In this document: one piece after another, positions 11,635-26,100 of the stretch
Numbering within the stretch: position 1 is the stretch's first letter
How the letters are laid out: the number at the start of each line of letters is the position of its first letter
Source of the DNA: Gymnorhina tibicen
Lineage: Eukaryota; Chordata; Aves; Passeriformes; Artamidae
Length of the DNA: 64,000 nucleotides
Reading direction: 5' to 3'
NCBI GenBank assembly: GCA_013399875.1
Contig: VXAZ01009664.1
Coordinates: 1-64,000 of the forward strand
Position numbers and translations under genes: made by a program
The notes under the pieces: model-generated
The model's input: the letters and a program-made list of their open reading frames with translations, nothing else
The model's database searches: none
What the model was told of the DNA's origin: nothing

Positions 11635-14600
11635 AAATGCCAATCTTGTAAAATTTTAAGCTTTTATTTATTTGTTTGTTTATCTTTCCAGAGTTTGAAG
11701 TATCAAATATGACTTCTCATATTCTCAAGTTTTACCTAAAGGATGTCTTTCACTAACTTGATTTCATTCATTCATACCCAGGTGTGTCTCTAGTGATAAG
11801 CTGAGGACAGATCAGCTGCATCCCCATACCCTCAGGATTTCTGGACTTACCCAGTTCCAACACATACTTCTCTTTCCAGGACAAAGTGTTTTTGCAGTAA
11901 TGGACAGACTTGATGTTATGTTTGTAATTAGGGTTTTTTTCACAACGAAGCTGGAATATGCTTCTTGAGAAAGGAAAAGCCCCTCTACCTTTCTCAGTCG
12001 CTGAATGGACTTAGTTTACCAGGATTTGATTCTTTTCATTTTTCCAAAGTCTGGGTACTCAGCTTTTAAGTTTTTAATGCACATTTTTTTATTATGTAAG
12101 AATAATAATAATAGTCTTTTCTTCAAGACTCAGTGATGCCCAGGTTACCTACCCAACGATAAGCAGAATATAATTTATATCCTATGATTAATCTGTCTTC
12201 AATTAATTTTTTTTTAATGATGTTAACTCTGACAGCACATTACAAAAGAAGAAATTTAGTACTCTACACAGATAATCCACCAGGTGGTATAATTCAAGAA
12301 TTTTAACACATTTTGTGCTGTTGGTTTTTTCTGTTATATTTACATTATCTTTCTACTGGGGAGAGCAAAATGGGCTATGCTTGGAGAGAATGGAAAAGCC
12401 TGATGGAGGGCTGAGAAAAAGGCTACATTTTGAAATTAATGTATATTCACACTATTTGATTGTCATTTAGCTGGATAGTTAAAAAGGCTAGATATTAAGC
12501 ACTTAAATTGGTATTACTTTTAGGTAGTAGCAACTGGAAAGAAGGCTTTTGGATCTAAAGTGTATGCACCAGGTTATGCATACAGTAAATGGAAATGAAA
12601 CAAATGTACCTCTGTTTTCAAAAAGTTTTACTTGAAGACTTGCCAAACTGTAATGTAAGTTTGTATAAAGTCAGAGTGCATATTTTTGAGGTAGACAAAA
12701 AAGTAACTACAATACTTTGGTTGGTGGAGGGGTGAAAAACGTTCTACTAGTTAAATGCATGATCTATTATCATCCAGTCGTTTTGATTTTTCCAGCATAA
12801 AAAAAAAAGAGAATTTTTACAACCATGAAGCTAGACAGATTTCAAAACAATGAAAAGTGGCTCTTCATTCTCAATGCAGACTGGAGTACATGTTGCCAAC
12901 ACAGAGACGGTGACAGGGAACCCTGTAGAAAAAGATTAATGACACTAGAATTTACCAGCTTGGTGCTTACACTGCACTTTCAGTGTGCATGGATAAAGTG
13001 TTTGTTTTCCTTTTTAGATTGCTTACCACTGCTTGATTTACTGGGCAGCAGAGTGAAGACAAGTTTTTAAATAACTGTGGCATGGCTACCACTCTTCTCA
13101 GCAAGCAACTGAACTTGTTTTAGATTACTTGTTCAGGGAAAAATAATGTAATACTTCTTTCTACTAGGATTTTCCTCATGAAACATGACCTTAGAGGACA
13201 CTGCAATTGCAACTCACTTCTGATTTTGGATATCTTTGAGATCCTTTGACCATGAGGGCAAAAATCTATAAGCAATGATAGAATCTGTGAAAGGATCCCT
13301 CAAACAACATATAGGTTGTAATTCCTTTCAGCTATACAAGGTATGTAAAAATCGAAACAGTTAATGTTGGTTTTCAGTGAGTTTAACATCTTAGCAACTC
13401 CAGTTCCTCTTAGTCTCTTATTTGCTCTTACAATGGATTTTGTGAGGCAACTGTCATTCTATCTGGATAAACTGAGCAACTTGACAAAATATTGCAAGCT
13501 TGTTACCAGAGAAAATGTTTAAAAACTGACATGAGTTGAGATATTTTAACAGTCAGAGGGCTGTCTGAGACATGCTTCATAATATAAATTCATCTTCCTG
13601 ATTAGTCAGAAATTGTAGTTACTCAATATAAACTCCTCTTTTTGAGTGTGCTTAAAGACACTGTCAAGTTTGAATTGCTCTACCTATAGAAAAAATCTAC
13701 TTTCAGAAAGACTTTCTCCATATGGACAAAGGTGGATGATTGCCTGGGGGAGAAGGAGAGCTCATGGCCTCTGATTCCACTAACGAATCACCCAGGAAGG
13801 GGGAGACAGCACTTAAGCTGAAGTTATCCAAGGTTTGACTTTGATATGGTGCATAACACCGAAAATGAGAATCTTATATTTTAAACAGTTTTGCTTAGAC
13901 TTTTCACAGCAGGTGAGCAAAGATAATATTAAAAGCAGCAAGTGCCCGAGGCATGAAAAAAGAAAAGGTAAAAAGAGGTGCCATCAACCTCTAGAGGACA
14001 GGTTAGAAGAGGGTCATTTCAGAATGACCCTGCAGATACTAAGGTCAGCTAAGCAGAATGATAATTGTGGTTTGCATACTGTAAAGAAATGTATAAATAA
14101 TGTAGCCTGGCTTTCCTTAAACTTCTGCAATTTATTTACAAAGGTGTAGTCTAGTTCTAGGAGACATGAGTGGTGGAATGAAATGAAGGTGTACTGCATA
14201 TAAATGAAAGTATACCAGTCAAATTAGTGCAAAAATATCTAATGTTTCAAAGGTCATAAGGGTATTCTAAAATGACAGCACATTGCATTATGAGAAAGTG
14301 CTGGATTGCCACATAATATCCATTTTGGCCTTTAGTCTTGGCAAGAGAATATCTCACTACTGGCAAAGACAATATTTTTATGTTTTAGTATAATTTTCAT
14401 GTGAAAAATAAAACCTCTTAGAAAAATATTTTGATAAGAGCACAATGTTTTCACTACATCTGTCTATATCAAGCTGTCATTATATCATCTAACATATAAT
14501 CTGAGTAATCAGGGCCTGCATAACCATGTCACTGCAATAGCAAGACTGATCCTTCAACTGTTTGTCTTTCTGGGAGGGAACAATTTTAACTTCCTCCATA

Positions 14601-16796
14601 AACAGCTTCTTCCAGCTCTTGGCCCAAACTGAGAAGCCTAGGGCCAAGGTTGGCCAGCTACTCAACTTTCTTTAGGATGAACACATGTCCCCTTAGGGTC
14701 AAAATGGGGCAAAAAAGGCTCAGGTCAGCTTCAACTGTACTAAATTTATACAGATTCCTTGGAAAGTATCTCTGCTGGAGTATCTCTTGTAAGTGGTTTA
14801 CAGTGTTTACTTGTTCCTAGTTGTGTGCAGATACATATTTTAACATGAATGTCCAGGTGTAGCTTCACAAAACTCTTTAACTTCTGACTCCTGACAGCAG
14901 ATGTGCTATGACTTGTTTAACATCTGTCTTGAAGGAGGCTCTCTACTCACCACATTTTAAACTGGCTCAATCGGGAACTACTGTTTTGTTTTCCCTCCTC
15001 TGTGTTTACCCCTCTACATTTATCAAGAGCAACCAGAGCACACCATGCCCTTCACTTTTCTAAGTTCTTTGAACTAGATTCTCAAAATCACTCATTGACC
15101 TAGCAGTTTTCCCTCCCGTTTTATATTTTGTATTCTTTTTTTTTGCATGTGAGTTTATGCAAGCACTGCATTTACATTCTTCAGGAATGTCTGAGCCATC
15201 AAGGAACTAATCACTAGTTTCCACTGCTAAGAAAAGATGCTGCCCTGTAAAGAGACTCATAGGTCTGTTGCCTTGAAGAGAGGAGGATAAAGGCATCATT
15301 CTGGATGAATCCTCTACACCTCACTATTGAAAAAATTATGAGAAACATGACAACATCATAGTCTAGTTTAAACTGAGTGAGTCTTTCTTGTGCTCATTAA
15401 AAAAGTTGAGAGTTTGGTGATTTACTGCAGGAGAGGATTTCTGGTTTTACACCCTGAGTAGCCTAAGGGGCAGGAGTACTAACATTTAGTTGCAACTTCA
15501 TTTTTTACATTGTTGGATAGTGAATATTCATTATTTTTGTGTAACATTCTGAGGGATGTTTATACTGTTTATACTGTTGTTAGTCGACAGGCACAGGTAA
15601 CATATTATTTAAATGAGCATATAGTAGTAAATTTTAGGAGTGAGATCCAGCTCACTCAGTTTAAATGTCTTGAATGTACTTCAGCTTCAGGTTTGTAGCA
15701 TAAAGATCCTTTTCAAAGTTTCCTCTGTTTTCAGGAAGAGAATTCAAGTTTCATCTTGTTGAAAGCCACCACAGAAAGACTGGTGACTTGTTAAGCTTCA
15801 GCACCTTAATGGTGGAATGCATGTCATCTGATCTCCAAATAATAGTAATGCCTCATTTCTTGGAATGGGATCAACTACCTTTGAGAAAGGCTCATTCATC
15901 TGTTTTACAATAATGCTGGATCAGTATTTTTAGCCAAATGTATGATCTATTAATCCAGCAGTCCATATGATACTCCTACATTGACATGAGTCCCCTTACG
16001 TACACCTTTGATATAAAGCCGTTCAGTCCATAATTCAAAGGTTCAGATTGGAAAAACAAGTCTGTACAGTATTCTGCACTAAATTAACTAAGCAGACATT
16101 CAAATCAACTAGTAAAAAGCATAGATTTTCATTCAGATAAGGTCTTAAGACACATCCTGATATGTTCATCTCCACCCTTGTTTGTGAATTGGCATCAAGT
16201 AAAAAATGACACTGCTAAAGGTAAACTGCATGTGGGAAGCAGCTACCTCCACTGTTATAGTTTCAGAGGGTGCTATTGGCAGTCTGCAGTAGGCAGTGTG
16301 TGGGATGGTGATGAGGACCTCTCAGTAGGCTGTGGTCACCTCTTAACCTAAATCAACAACAGCTGGAACAACACATCCAACTCTACCCATAGTCCTCTAT
16401 TATATTTAGGAACTTTTTAATATTTAACACAGAATTTTAGCACAGAATATTTATGTCTTCCACATAAATTAGAAGATACTGCAATTACATTTCCTCACAT
16501 CACTGATTTCATTAACTATTAATTATGGTTCAAGTGTAGCCGTGGACTAAGTTAGATAAGGTGTCATAAGTTCAGTGCTGCTGTACATGTACAAGAATGA
16601 TATGTTCCTTCTTTTCTTATACCATTTGGTTCTCTGAAATGACGTGGTACATTTCCCTGTATTGCAGAAAGCCAAGTGCAGGGTAAATCAACAGCACTGA
16701 GATATGAAGAAACATTCAAAAGCAAAAATGACAGAGCATTTCTTGCTTAATTAAAAATTTCAAAACGAACATTTATTTCCACTTCTTAAATTTTAT
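11635..16796. other. Unique AT-rich noncoding DNA
   Basis: No gene is supported. Frames at 12825-13070, 13835-14149 and 15510-15698 (62-104 codons) are open, but their translations show no domain or signal I recognise and no convincing splice context. Base composition is moderately less AT-rich around 13740-14000 and 14560-14960, without identifiable repeats. Confidence 0.6.
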
Positions 16797-16839
16797 TTAA
16801 GAACAGGTATCCAGGTATATTTATTAAGAACAGGTATCC
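16797..16839. repeat. 27-bp period partial tandem duplication
   Basis: TTAAGAACAGGTATCC occurs at 16797-16812 and again, identical, at 16824-16839. The offset is 27 bases. The second unit is incomplete, so this is one and a half copies of a 27-bp unit. Confidence 0.8.
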
Positions 16840-19557
16840 TATATTTCTCTTTTTTCTTTTTTTTTTTCTTAATAAGCTCTTGGAAGATCAAGGAAGATGG
16901 GAGTCCAATTTAACTGGATAAATAAAAAGGGAAAAGCTTACACTTACCCTTATGAAATAAACATTGAAAAAAGTTTTTGTGTGTAAGAGAACACACAGCA
17001 CTACAATGGAAAAAGGACAGGGGGTGAAAGTATCTCCAAAACTGATGTGCAGCAATAAACCGTAGCCATGTGCTTTTAAAAGCCCACTAAAGTCAGTAAA
17101 AACTTTCCCACTGTAACAATCCATTTTTACAATGATTGTTCCAAAATGCCTATGCCTGGGTCCAAGAAAATTGACACATATTTATGGGAGAAAATATTTT
17201 TTGAAAAGGAAATTTAATCATAGAACTATGAAGTTTTCGGTTTGGGTCAGTATCTGGTCTCCAGGGGAAAACTACAGGGTAAATTCTAGAAGTAAATCAA
17301 CAATAAAATTTCATGTACTTAGTTCTGTATCCCAAATGACCAATTCTGAAGGAAAACTGAGAGATGTTTGTGCCACCATATTTCTTACAAATGAGTCTCC
17401 AGTGAAGGCGGAAATAAATTCATTGCTTCTTGGCATTTGAGACAATGAGTGGATATAATATTTTTAAAAACAATACAATTGTAATTTCAAATATACTCTT
17501 TCAGCAGTTCTTATCTTACTTCCAGATAAAATTACCTTGCCATATATGTAGTCATCCACCTGACTTCACTTGTTGTGTAGTCTAATATAGATAATAGTTA
17601 AAGGCTAAAGATAGACTTCTTTTGTTTCAAACCTCTTGAATGTTCATTACTGAGAAATGAATCTCTAAAAACAAAAGTATCTCTTTCCTTACCTTTGCTC
17701 CCATTTTTTACAGTGAATCTATCTACTAAAAGACCTGTTTTTTCCAAAATTCCATAATTTTAAACAAAGTATTCTGCTTATAGAAAATATGTATTTTAAA
17801 TATGTGTGTTTCAAACTCTTTTTCACATGGTCGGGATCATTTTCTGGTTAAAGCAGAGATATGATGCAGGAAATCTTTGTTCTAGTTATCACACTTACTG
17901 ATTTACTGTGAGATTCTGGACAAATTCTTTTACCCTCTGTGCCTCCAATTCCCATACATAGAAGATGACATTATTCACTGGGCCTTTTAGATTCCTTTGG
18001 AATCTTCCAAAGATGCTCAATATTATGATTAATTATTACTATCAATATATGTATAGAATAATAAACATTGACCACATTTAAATGGCAAAGCTGTCTCTGG
18101 CATTTGTACAGTATTCAGATATGAGAAAATGAGAAATACTTCAAATGTTAATCTAATGGTATTTGAAATTCGAGATAAAACAGAATGGAAATAATTTTTT
18201 TTCTTTACATGAGTACAGCTTTTTAAAACACAATCCCACAAACCAAAAATTAGTCTGGTTAGTTTTATCTTTTGATTAATATGCCCATGTTTCTTAAAGA
18301 ACAGCTGAGCTAAATTTACAGATATTAACTAACTATAGACTAGAAAAGTGCATGGATTCTCTCTGAATGTAAATATCACCAAAGATGGTGTGGTTATGGT
18401 TTTAACTTTGAAAAAATAATTCTGATTTCCTTATCTAATACAGTGTACTTAAAAATTAAAGATGAGTTTATAGTTTTAGAATTGTGTATCAGATTTAATG
18501 GCAATATAATAAATGGCATATTATTTGTTAGTTTAGGTTTATAACCTTGCCTTTTAAAGAGTCTCCAAAATTGGATCTCTTCACACAGAGTAGTACTGAC
18601 AGTCAAAGGACTGCACACCAAGAATAAAACCTCTTGTATGGTAGTGCTAGTGTTAATTTAAATGAGAACTTGGCATACTATTTCCATGTTTTTTCTGTAC
18701 GTGCTTAAAAAGTTTTGCCATTGCAGCACTAATTGCCAGCAACCAGGAAATGAAGGATTTTGTCTTATAAACTTTTGTAGTACAAGTGAAAAATGAAACA
18801 CAAATACAAATGCAATTAAGCCATGGGAAATAAATATGTGAGTTCTTTATCACTTATGTTTTATTATCATAGAAAATTATTCAAGTTGCTGGAAAAGAAT
18901 TGTAATAGACAGTCTGTGACATTGTCTCATTCAGCGATACAGGGGAGGTAAGATTCCCACCAGTTCTGTAACACAATTCACTTATGTTTGCCTCTTGCTG
19001 GGAACACAATCCTTGTTTTCAACAAACTCCTTACCATTAATGACAACCTAGAAGGAAAACCTCTTGTCCTGGGTTGATCCTAAAGTGTCAGCCTAATTGT
19101 TTGCCAAGCAGCAAAGTAACAATTGTTCCCAGTCATTATGGGGATTCATGTTAAACTGGTTTCCCACTCCCAAAATATAGGAGTAAAAAAAAAATTTGTA
19201 AAATAAGCAGTGTCTCATAAGATTAACAGCTTCAGGAAAGCATGCTTTATATAAAACTGATGTTGCATAAGACAAGATAAACATTGGGCCATATGTTCCA
19301 GTAGAACTTAATGCTAAAATTGCTTCAAAATTTTGTACACAATATAAAATTACCTTTGCTATTATAGGGGAACCGTAAGACTGTACTAAATCTAAAAGAA
19401 ACACTGCAAAGCAAAAATGAATATTTTTAAGGAAAGTATGGAAAATATCTTAGTAAGGTCAACACTCATGTAAGGTTATTGGAAAAATTATGCAAATTAC
19501 TAGAGAGAAAATAATTATTGCCCAATGCAGTCCAAAATTTAATATAATTTAATTAAT
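16840..19557. other. Unique AT-rich noncoding DNA
   Basis: A T-rich run lies at 16845-16870. Chance frames occur at 16888-17124 (-), 17132-17440 (+, 102 codons), 18029-18853 (several, -) and 19093-19404 (-, 103 codons). None shows a recognisable domain or exon structure. Confidence 0.6.
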
Positions 19558-19584
19558 TAATGAAGGGATATCAACCCTTCATTA
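19558..19584. repeat. Perfect 10-bp inverted repeat (hairpin)
   Basis: TAATGAAGGG at 19558-19567 is followed after seven bases (ATATCAA) by its exact reverse complement CCCTTCATTA at 19575-19584. The transcript of either strand could form a tight 10-bp stem-loop. It sits 26 bases before a TG microsatellite. No T-run or known ncRNA context is present. Confidence 0.75.
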
Positions 19585-19603
19585 TGTAGCCCAGCATAAA
19601 ACA

Positions 19604-19610
<7 letters not shown>

Positions 19611-19635
<25 letters not shown>
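19611..19635. repeat. (TG)n microsatellite
   Basis: About twelve uninterrupted TG dinucleotides follow 'acagtgtata'. Simple repeats of this length are usually polymorphic in vertebrates and can adopt Z-DNA-like structure. Confidence 0.95.
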
Positions 19636-20096
19636 TTGGTTTCCATCTCACGTAACAAAGGGCTTGACAAAATTTACCTTACAGTTTGAGTTTTTTCTCT
19701 TAGAATGAATTCATCAGTATTAGTTACCAATAAAGAGTATTGAATAGTAAATAACATTAAAATATCAAATGAATAGTAAATAGTTATCATTAACTAAATC
19801 AATAATTAAAGAGGTACTAATTGAATAATTGGTTAGCTGCAATTCCTAGGCTTAAATTATGGTTTGTTAAATTTCATACACTTTTGTACAAAACCTGTTC
19901 AGTGATGTAGATGATGTTCATTCTCTTCGTATCTCACGCGAACTCCTGATTTCATCAGAACTAGCTGAAAGTCAAGGTGAAGGACTGAAATTTAGTGAAG
20001 ATACCATCAGCCACTTTCTTGTAAACATTCACTATCTGGAATTTCATTTTTACACTTCTGATAGGATTTGACATTAGATGTATTGACTTTTACATC
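19636..20096. other. AT-rich noncoding DNA with repeated 'gaatagtaaata' words
   Basis: No gene. Around 19740-19790 the word 'gaatagtaaata' occurs twice ('gaatagtaaataacattaa' and 'gaatagtaaatagttat'), about 29 bases apart. This suggests a small local duplication that has diverged. Confidence 0.5.
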
Positions 20097-20171
20097 TGTG
20101 TATATAATGGAGTTTAGAGAATGTGTATATAATGGAGTATATATACTGTGTATATAATGGAGTTTAGAGAA
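20097..20171. repeat. 25-bp tandem repeat, three units
   Basis: Three head-to-tail 25-bp units lie at 20097-20121, 20122-20146 and 20147-20171. All begin TGTGTATATAATGGAGT. Units 1 and 3 are identical throughout (ending TTAGAGAA), while unit 2 ends ATATATAC. Each unit contains a TATATAA word. A minisatellite seed is the simplest reading. Confidence 0.9.
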
Positions 20172-23100
20172 CCTAGAAGATGATTCAATAGGCTAACTAG
20201 TATGTTTGCAGATAAGTTACCTAGATAGTGATGTTTACTGGCTTGTGAAACACCCCAGAGCACCTGAGTTGTCTGTGTAGATCTGGCAGATATTGCATAG
20301 GATCCACAAGTGAGCCCCATGCATTTCTAAGACGAAGGCAGAGGACAGGAAGATAACCTAAATTTTTTAAATAATAGAAATATATGTGTGTATTCTCTAA
20401 ATATTTTTGACTCTGAAGATTTGATTTCAGCTGAGAGTTTAAACTCATAATATAAAGCCAACAAATTTTAGAAAACCCAAGTGATGTCCCATGCCACACT
20501 CTGTGTCTGAATGTCTCTTTTTGCAGCCTATAACACAGGAAGTCAGTAATATCAACAGGTTTGGACGTAGTGCAATTTTGGAAACTTATTTGAAATCCCA
20601 TTATCTAAAGATCCGAATGATTAGGTTGAACCTTCAGAGAACTGGTTTTGGGTACTTGAAAACAGAAATTTAAAATGCACGTTCAAGGTTGTCATCCACT
20701 TTGGGAAGATACACATGAATCCTGAGGGGAAAAATTGTTTGTGTTATTTCATGATAGGTTTGGACCAGGAAGGGAAAAGAGTAGTGATCAATTCAGATCC
20801 AGCTGAATAACTAGATATTTTTAGACTAATTGTTAAACTCCTGACAATTATATGTTTTACAAAACGGAATAGAAAACAATTCTGCCAGAGCAGCCAACTC
20901 AGTGTTAAATGGAGAAAAGACTTGAATTGTTTCCTGCTTGTAAAAAAAATGTATCTTAAACCTCTGACCCAAGGAAATTGAAAACTAATTAAACACTGAG
21001 CATATCTGAAAACCCAAAAATGTATGGTCAGCCTTTCTTAAAAATTAAAGAGTGAAATGTTCAAGTCAGGAAATGTCCTATCAGGCCTGGATTGTAGACT
21101 AAAACATGAAATAATGTTAAACAGATCTCACATATGAAAACTATAAATAATCTAAAATCAAAGTACAATTAGAGACCTAATAGATAGCTACTGAAATGCA
21201 ACAATAAAATTTAAATAAGTATTTTATTATAATTGGTGAGGCAGAAAAATAATGGAAGAATAATTTTTTGAATCCTGATATTTGGAAATTCATCCAACAT
21301 GTCCTGTATTCAAGTTATTATTTACTTCTTTCCAAAGGTTTTCAATCCTTCATTGAATACTAGGTCTTACTTCTCCAAAAATCCAAGTTGATGAGAAACA
21401 TGGTAAGGTCATGGACTTTAAAGTCCAGTACCATAGAGCAGGTACAAAAAACACCCACAAACAAAGAAAATATATAAACACCCGCACATACAACAACGGC
21501 AAAAAAACCCCAAACCAGAAGAAGCAGCTTCTTTGATCTGCTGAAATAAGCTGGTTGTATTGCATGGTAGGCTATTTTTTGATGGCAATGCACATAATGG
21601 AGGTTTGCATTTATCAGTCCAATGCATAAATAATTGCTTTTCTCCAGGAAGTCAGAGTATCTCTTGTACATGTGAAGAAATACAAGCGTGTTGCTTTAAC
21701 ATTTCCTCAGTTGTATTTTGTTTCTCTGTGGGGGCACCCTTGAGCTGCAATGTTCTTGTTCTACCAGAGGAGTTTACTTCAAGTTCCAGGTGGAGTTTTT
21801 ATTGTTCTTCTGTCAATATAGTAATAGGGAAAATAGAATAATAAAAAGGTTTTTTCCCTGGATTTTTTTTTTTTTTTTGCTTTTAAATTTTTTTTAAATA
21901 ATTGTTTAGTCCTGATAAACTACAGTTTAGCTAGAGAAAAAAATGTACTGACAGCTGAACAAATACGTGCAAAACCACTTTGGACATGCTGAAAAGTAGC
22001 TCAAAAAAGAGCTATGAACTTCAGCTTGCTTTCATTAGTAGTGGCAAAATTCACCTCTGGCTTGACAGTATATGTGTCCAAAGAAAGATTAAAGAGAAGA
22101 ACTGTGTTATTATGCTCAGGATTCATTGGGTAGCCTTCACTTTTGTTTATTAAAGAATAGAAGAAAAAGAGAAAACAAAAGGAAAAAAAAAAAGAATGAG
22201 AGAGCTATGTAGAGAGGAAAGAAAACCCAGTTTGTTGGATTTAAGTGTCCAGTTTGATTTGATGGACTCTAGAGGAGGTAGGAGCAGAAAGTGAGGTGCC
22301 AGATTTTATCCCCTTAGGAATCCTGGTTAATGAGGAAGTTTCCAAGGTAGGTAAGATATGCTCTCATTCTAAAGTATCTTGTTCCCTCCACCAAAATCTC
22401 TATAAAGCTTTTGAAAACTTTCAATCGCTGTTTTGGAGAGGATCAAAATAATGAAGTATTTTGCACAAGCTCAAACTCACAGTAGTGACTGCAGCTTAAA
22501 ACTCTGAACTGTGGACCAAGGTGCTGAGACAATGTTTCTCTGCCCTTTAATTTAGTGGCAGAGAGAGGGATATTTTTATAATTGCTGATTATATCTCACA
22601 ACTTGAAAGGGAACTTTTGCACTGTTATCAAAACAACAAAGGGAAACTGGGGAATAATGGAAAAAAGGTGAGACAGTGCATATCAGAGATGGAAAAAGCA
22701 CAGGGTGTGGATGGCAGGAGACAGGGAGATAGCTAGAAACTTGCTGTATTTATTTCTGCTATAGTGGGTGCTCGATCCATGGAATTATAGAAAAAAAAAT
22801 CATGCTACCCAACAGAAACTCATCTGTTTGGTAATGTAATATGACCTTTCCACAACTTCTTACTCATTAGATCTATATTTTTCAAATTAATATATATGAA
22901 GAAAGAAAAATACGTCACATGGTCTCCTTGTGTTGAGTTTTATAAAAAGAATTAAAGCAAGAGAAATAAAGCCTAACACATACCGGGTGTTAGTTTTCCT
23001 GGGTTGCTAGAAGTGTTGATAATGTTTATATCAAGCTCTCAAGTGAAATATTTTCTGTTTCCAGGGTTTATCTATGGACAAGCACCTCATGTTCACCATC

Positions 23101-26100
23101 AAACTTTAGAAAACCTCGCATTTCTTTTAAAGCAATTAAATAGCTAATAAATTGATTGTTACATGGTATTACCAAGAAAACATACAATAGTTGATTAATA
23201 GCTTTTCGTTCTTCTAATGTCACTTTTTGGTGTATAATCAATCCTGTCTAATACATTGAACAAATACAACAGCTTTGAACTAAGATTTGTTTATTGATAC
23301 TGAGTGAATTCCTTTCTTAAAATTTATTTACTTTGCATTATCAAAGAGGTATTAAGATCAGTAGGTCTTCTTAAGGAGGTTGAAAATACAGCCTGAAAGG
23401 AAAAAAAGAATAATATTGATTCCCTTGTACAAAAAAACAAAGAATACACAAGAAGAAGATTCCAGATATTTTTTATGTGTGGGGTAGTTGTTTGATTTCT
23501 TTTTTTTTTCTTGCTGTGGTTGTGCCTCTTCTGTCCTAGGTATTTTAAATCATTCCCTAAATTACTGTCAAGGTTTGAATTGTTAAATAAAAGTTGTTAT
23601 TTCATAATCTTCTCAGTAAACAGTCTTGAGGTTGTGGCAAGAGTACAATAATGTCTAGATACACAATGTGCTGTAGTGGTACAGACAGATTTTTTTTTCT
23701 TTACAGCTATCTAAACAGAATTTGGAAGGTAACAGTGCATATAAATATATCAGTCTAGAAGTGACAAGGACAGCTTTGCAAAACACATTTTAAATCAGTG
23801 AAATATACATTCAACCCCTGTGAAAATATACACTTCTTATTCCTGAGGTAGACACAAGAATTGAGATCCTAACACAGGCTTTAGAAGTCTTAAGAAGAGT
23901 TATAGCAACATATATAAAGGTCTGATCCTTCTTCCATTGTAGACAGACTTTTTTACAATTATTTCAAAAAGACAGGAACTGAGACCCTAGTTTTCTTGTA
24001 ACATAATTTTTCTCATACACCTCTAAATCTATGTAGTCCTACTCTTAGTGTCTACATATTAATGTCTTTTCATCATAAACACTGTAATTTGCCATTTAAC
24101 TTCTTCCTCTAAAATCCTTCCTTTAAGAAACTGAATTTGCTTCTAATGGCTCAGGATCAGGGATAGAGAAGGAAGACTTTGTTACACACGATGTAGTAGG
24201 TGGAAAAACATAGATGCAAAATACACGGAGGCTGAGAAGGCAGAACAAGGAGTAGAGAGAGAGACTTGCTATACTTTATGTTGCAGACTTGTTAATGATG
24301 ACTTCGATAGACCTGATTAGTACTTGGGGGCTTCTACATTTCTTGTCTGGATTGGAAAAGAAAAAAATGGGCATTTGGAACTGCCTATGGTGAAGGCTCA
24401 TGCCTCTATCTCTTTCTAAACCCCACCAAATTATGAAGGAATCCCACAGATTTCTTTAGACTTTGCATACTTCTTCCTTAAAGTATACTTGCACAGCATA
24501 ATAGAAGACTACACATGCATAGATGTGCTATTTTTATGACTGCTTTTGCTTGTCTAAACTGTATACTATTTTTAAAAATACAAAAAAGGCAAATCTAAAA
24601 TATTAGGACTGTTCTTGGGTTTGGTGTGATCCAAACCTTACTGAAGAACCAGTATACGTAAATTAGTTACACTAGTATTCAGCAAAATCATAAAAGAATA
24701 AACCTCGATATTTTCCTGAAATGTAAGGACTTTGTTTGTCTTAAAAATGGAGACAGTAGGTATCCAGTCTCATAATTTACAAATATAAAGATTTATCTAT
24801 CCCATTCTTCCTGCTTTTTCCTCAACAAGATCCCAGAAAATAAACAGATCAACTTTCTGTAAAAACCTTAGCTTCATGTGAAGGTTCCTTACAGAAAGGA
24901 TGCAGGGTCATACCATCCTTTTAAGTACTGCACTTTGGATCTGCGTTGCCATGCGGATCGAAACAGTCTCTCAAAATAAGGCAGGCTGGATTTCCAAAGG
25001 AGCATTCACAGAAATGCTTTAAGGTCCCTCTGTGGAATATGGGTATACAGCATCATGCCATGATTGGTCTTCTAATACTCAAGCTCTGTCTGGGAAATGC
25101 ATCTTTAAGCCTCTTAGAAAAAGATGTATTAAATGGTGACCTGAGTTCCCTGAGATGAAGTCTAGAGCTGACATTTATTCTGAGAAGGAAAAGAAATAAA
25201 AAAGAAGAAAGGACAGAAAAAGAAACTTCCAAGATGTGCTGGTTGCTTCTTGAAACATAAGCAGGAAGGAAATTATACCTATGAAAAAAAATTATTTCCC
25301 TTTTGTTTCTGCTCTCTGTTTGTAAGGATAAGAAACAATTTAGCATCACACAATTCCCTCTCAATTGACTGGTTTAAGATGATTTCAGTATCTGCTATGT
25401 AATCTATGGCAAATACGGTGGGTAACATTTTGCAGAGACCTGGAGAATTATTTCCTAGTTAGATAAAGGCCAAAGGAATGCATTTTAGCAAAGTTTTCCT
25501 CTGAAGTAATTGCTAAAATGATAAATTGTTCATGTCAGATTTATAATGTTGTTAAAGACTGATTTCAGTCTTTGATGCTGTGGAACTCCTTACTGTCTTT
25601 TCAGAGTCTCAGTGATTTCCAGCCAAATTTCTTCAGAGCAGAAACTCTTAAGATGTGCAGATGTATTACAGAGCAACAGAATATTGAGCTGATTAAATGT
25701 TTATATATTTACTCAACTGCATAGCTACATACTATAGATGTTAAAGTGGCAGTCTATGTGAAAAAAAACTTAAAAATATAATTGTTACCTATCTTTCCAA
25801 CCTAGTGAAGTTATGAAACTTCACAAGAGGCCTCGACATTGCTTTTCTCACTGTTTAGTCTCACTGACAGCACTTTATGTCAATAACAGGCAGGCACCTG
25901 TTATATTTAAAGTACCATTATTTTGAAATGGAGAAATGTTTCATAATCACTGTCCTACTTGTACAGTCCATAGTACATTTGCAAGTATGAAACCAAGGTA
26001 GAGGGGGTGTGTTTGGTTTGAATAGAGGAGTGGGTTTAGCAGCTATTGAAGCTATTTTGTTTAGATTTTATTCCAGCTCCTAGAGGTTGTCATTTGAAGT

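Noticed and set aside
19060..19090. 'cttgtcctgggttgatcct' resembling a word common in bird ERV LTRs
   Set aside because: Only about 20 bases match by impression. No LTR ends, poly(A) signal or second copy were found nearby.
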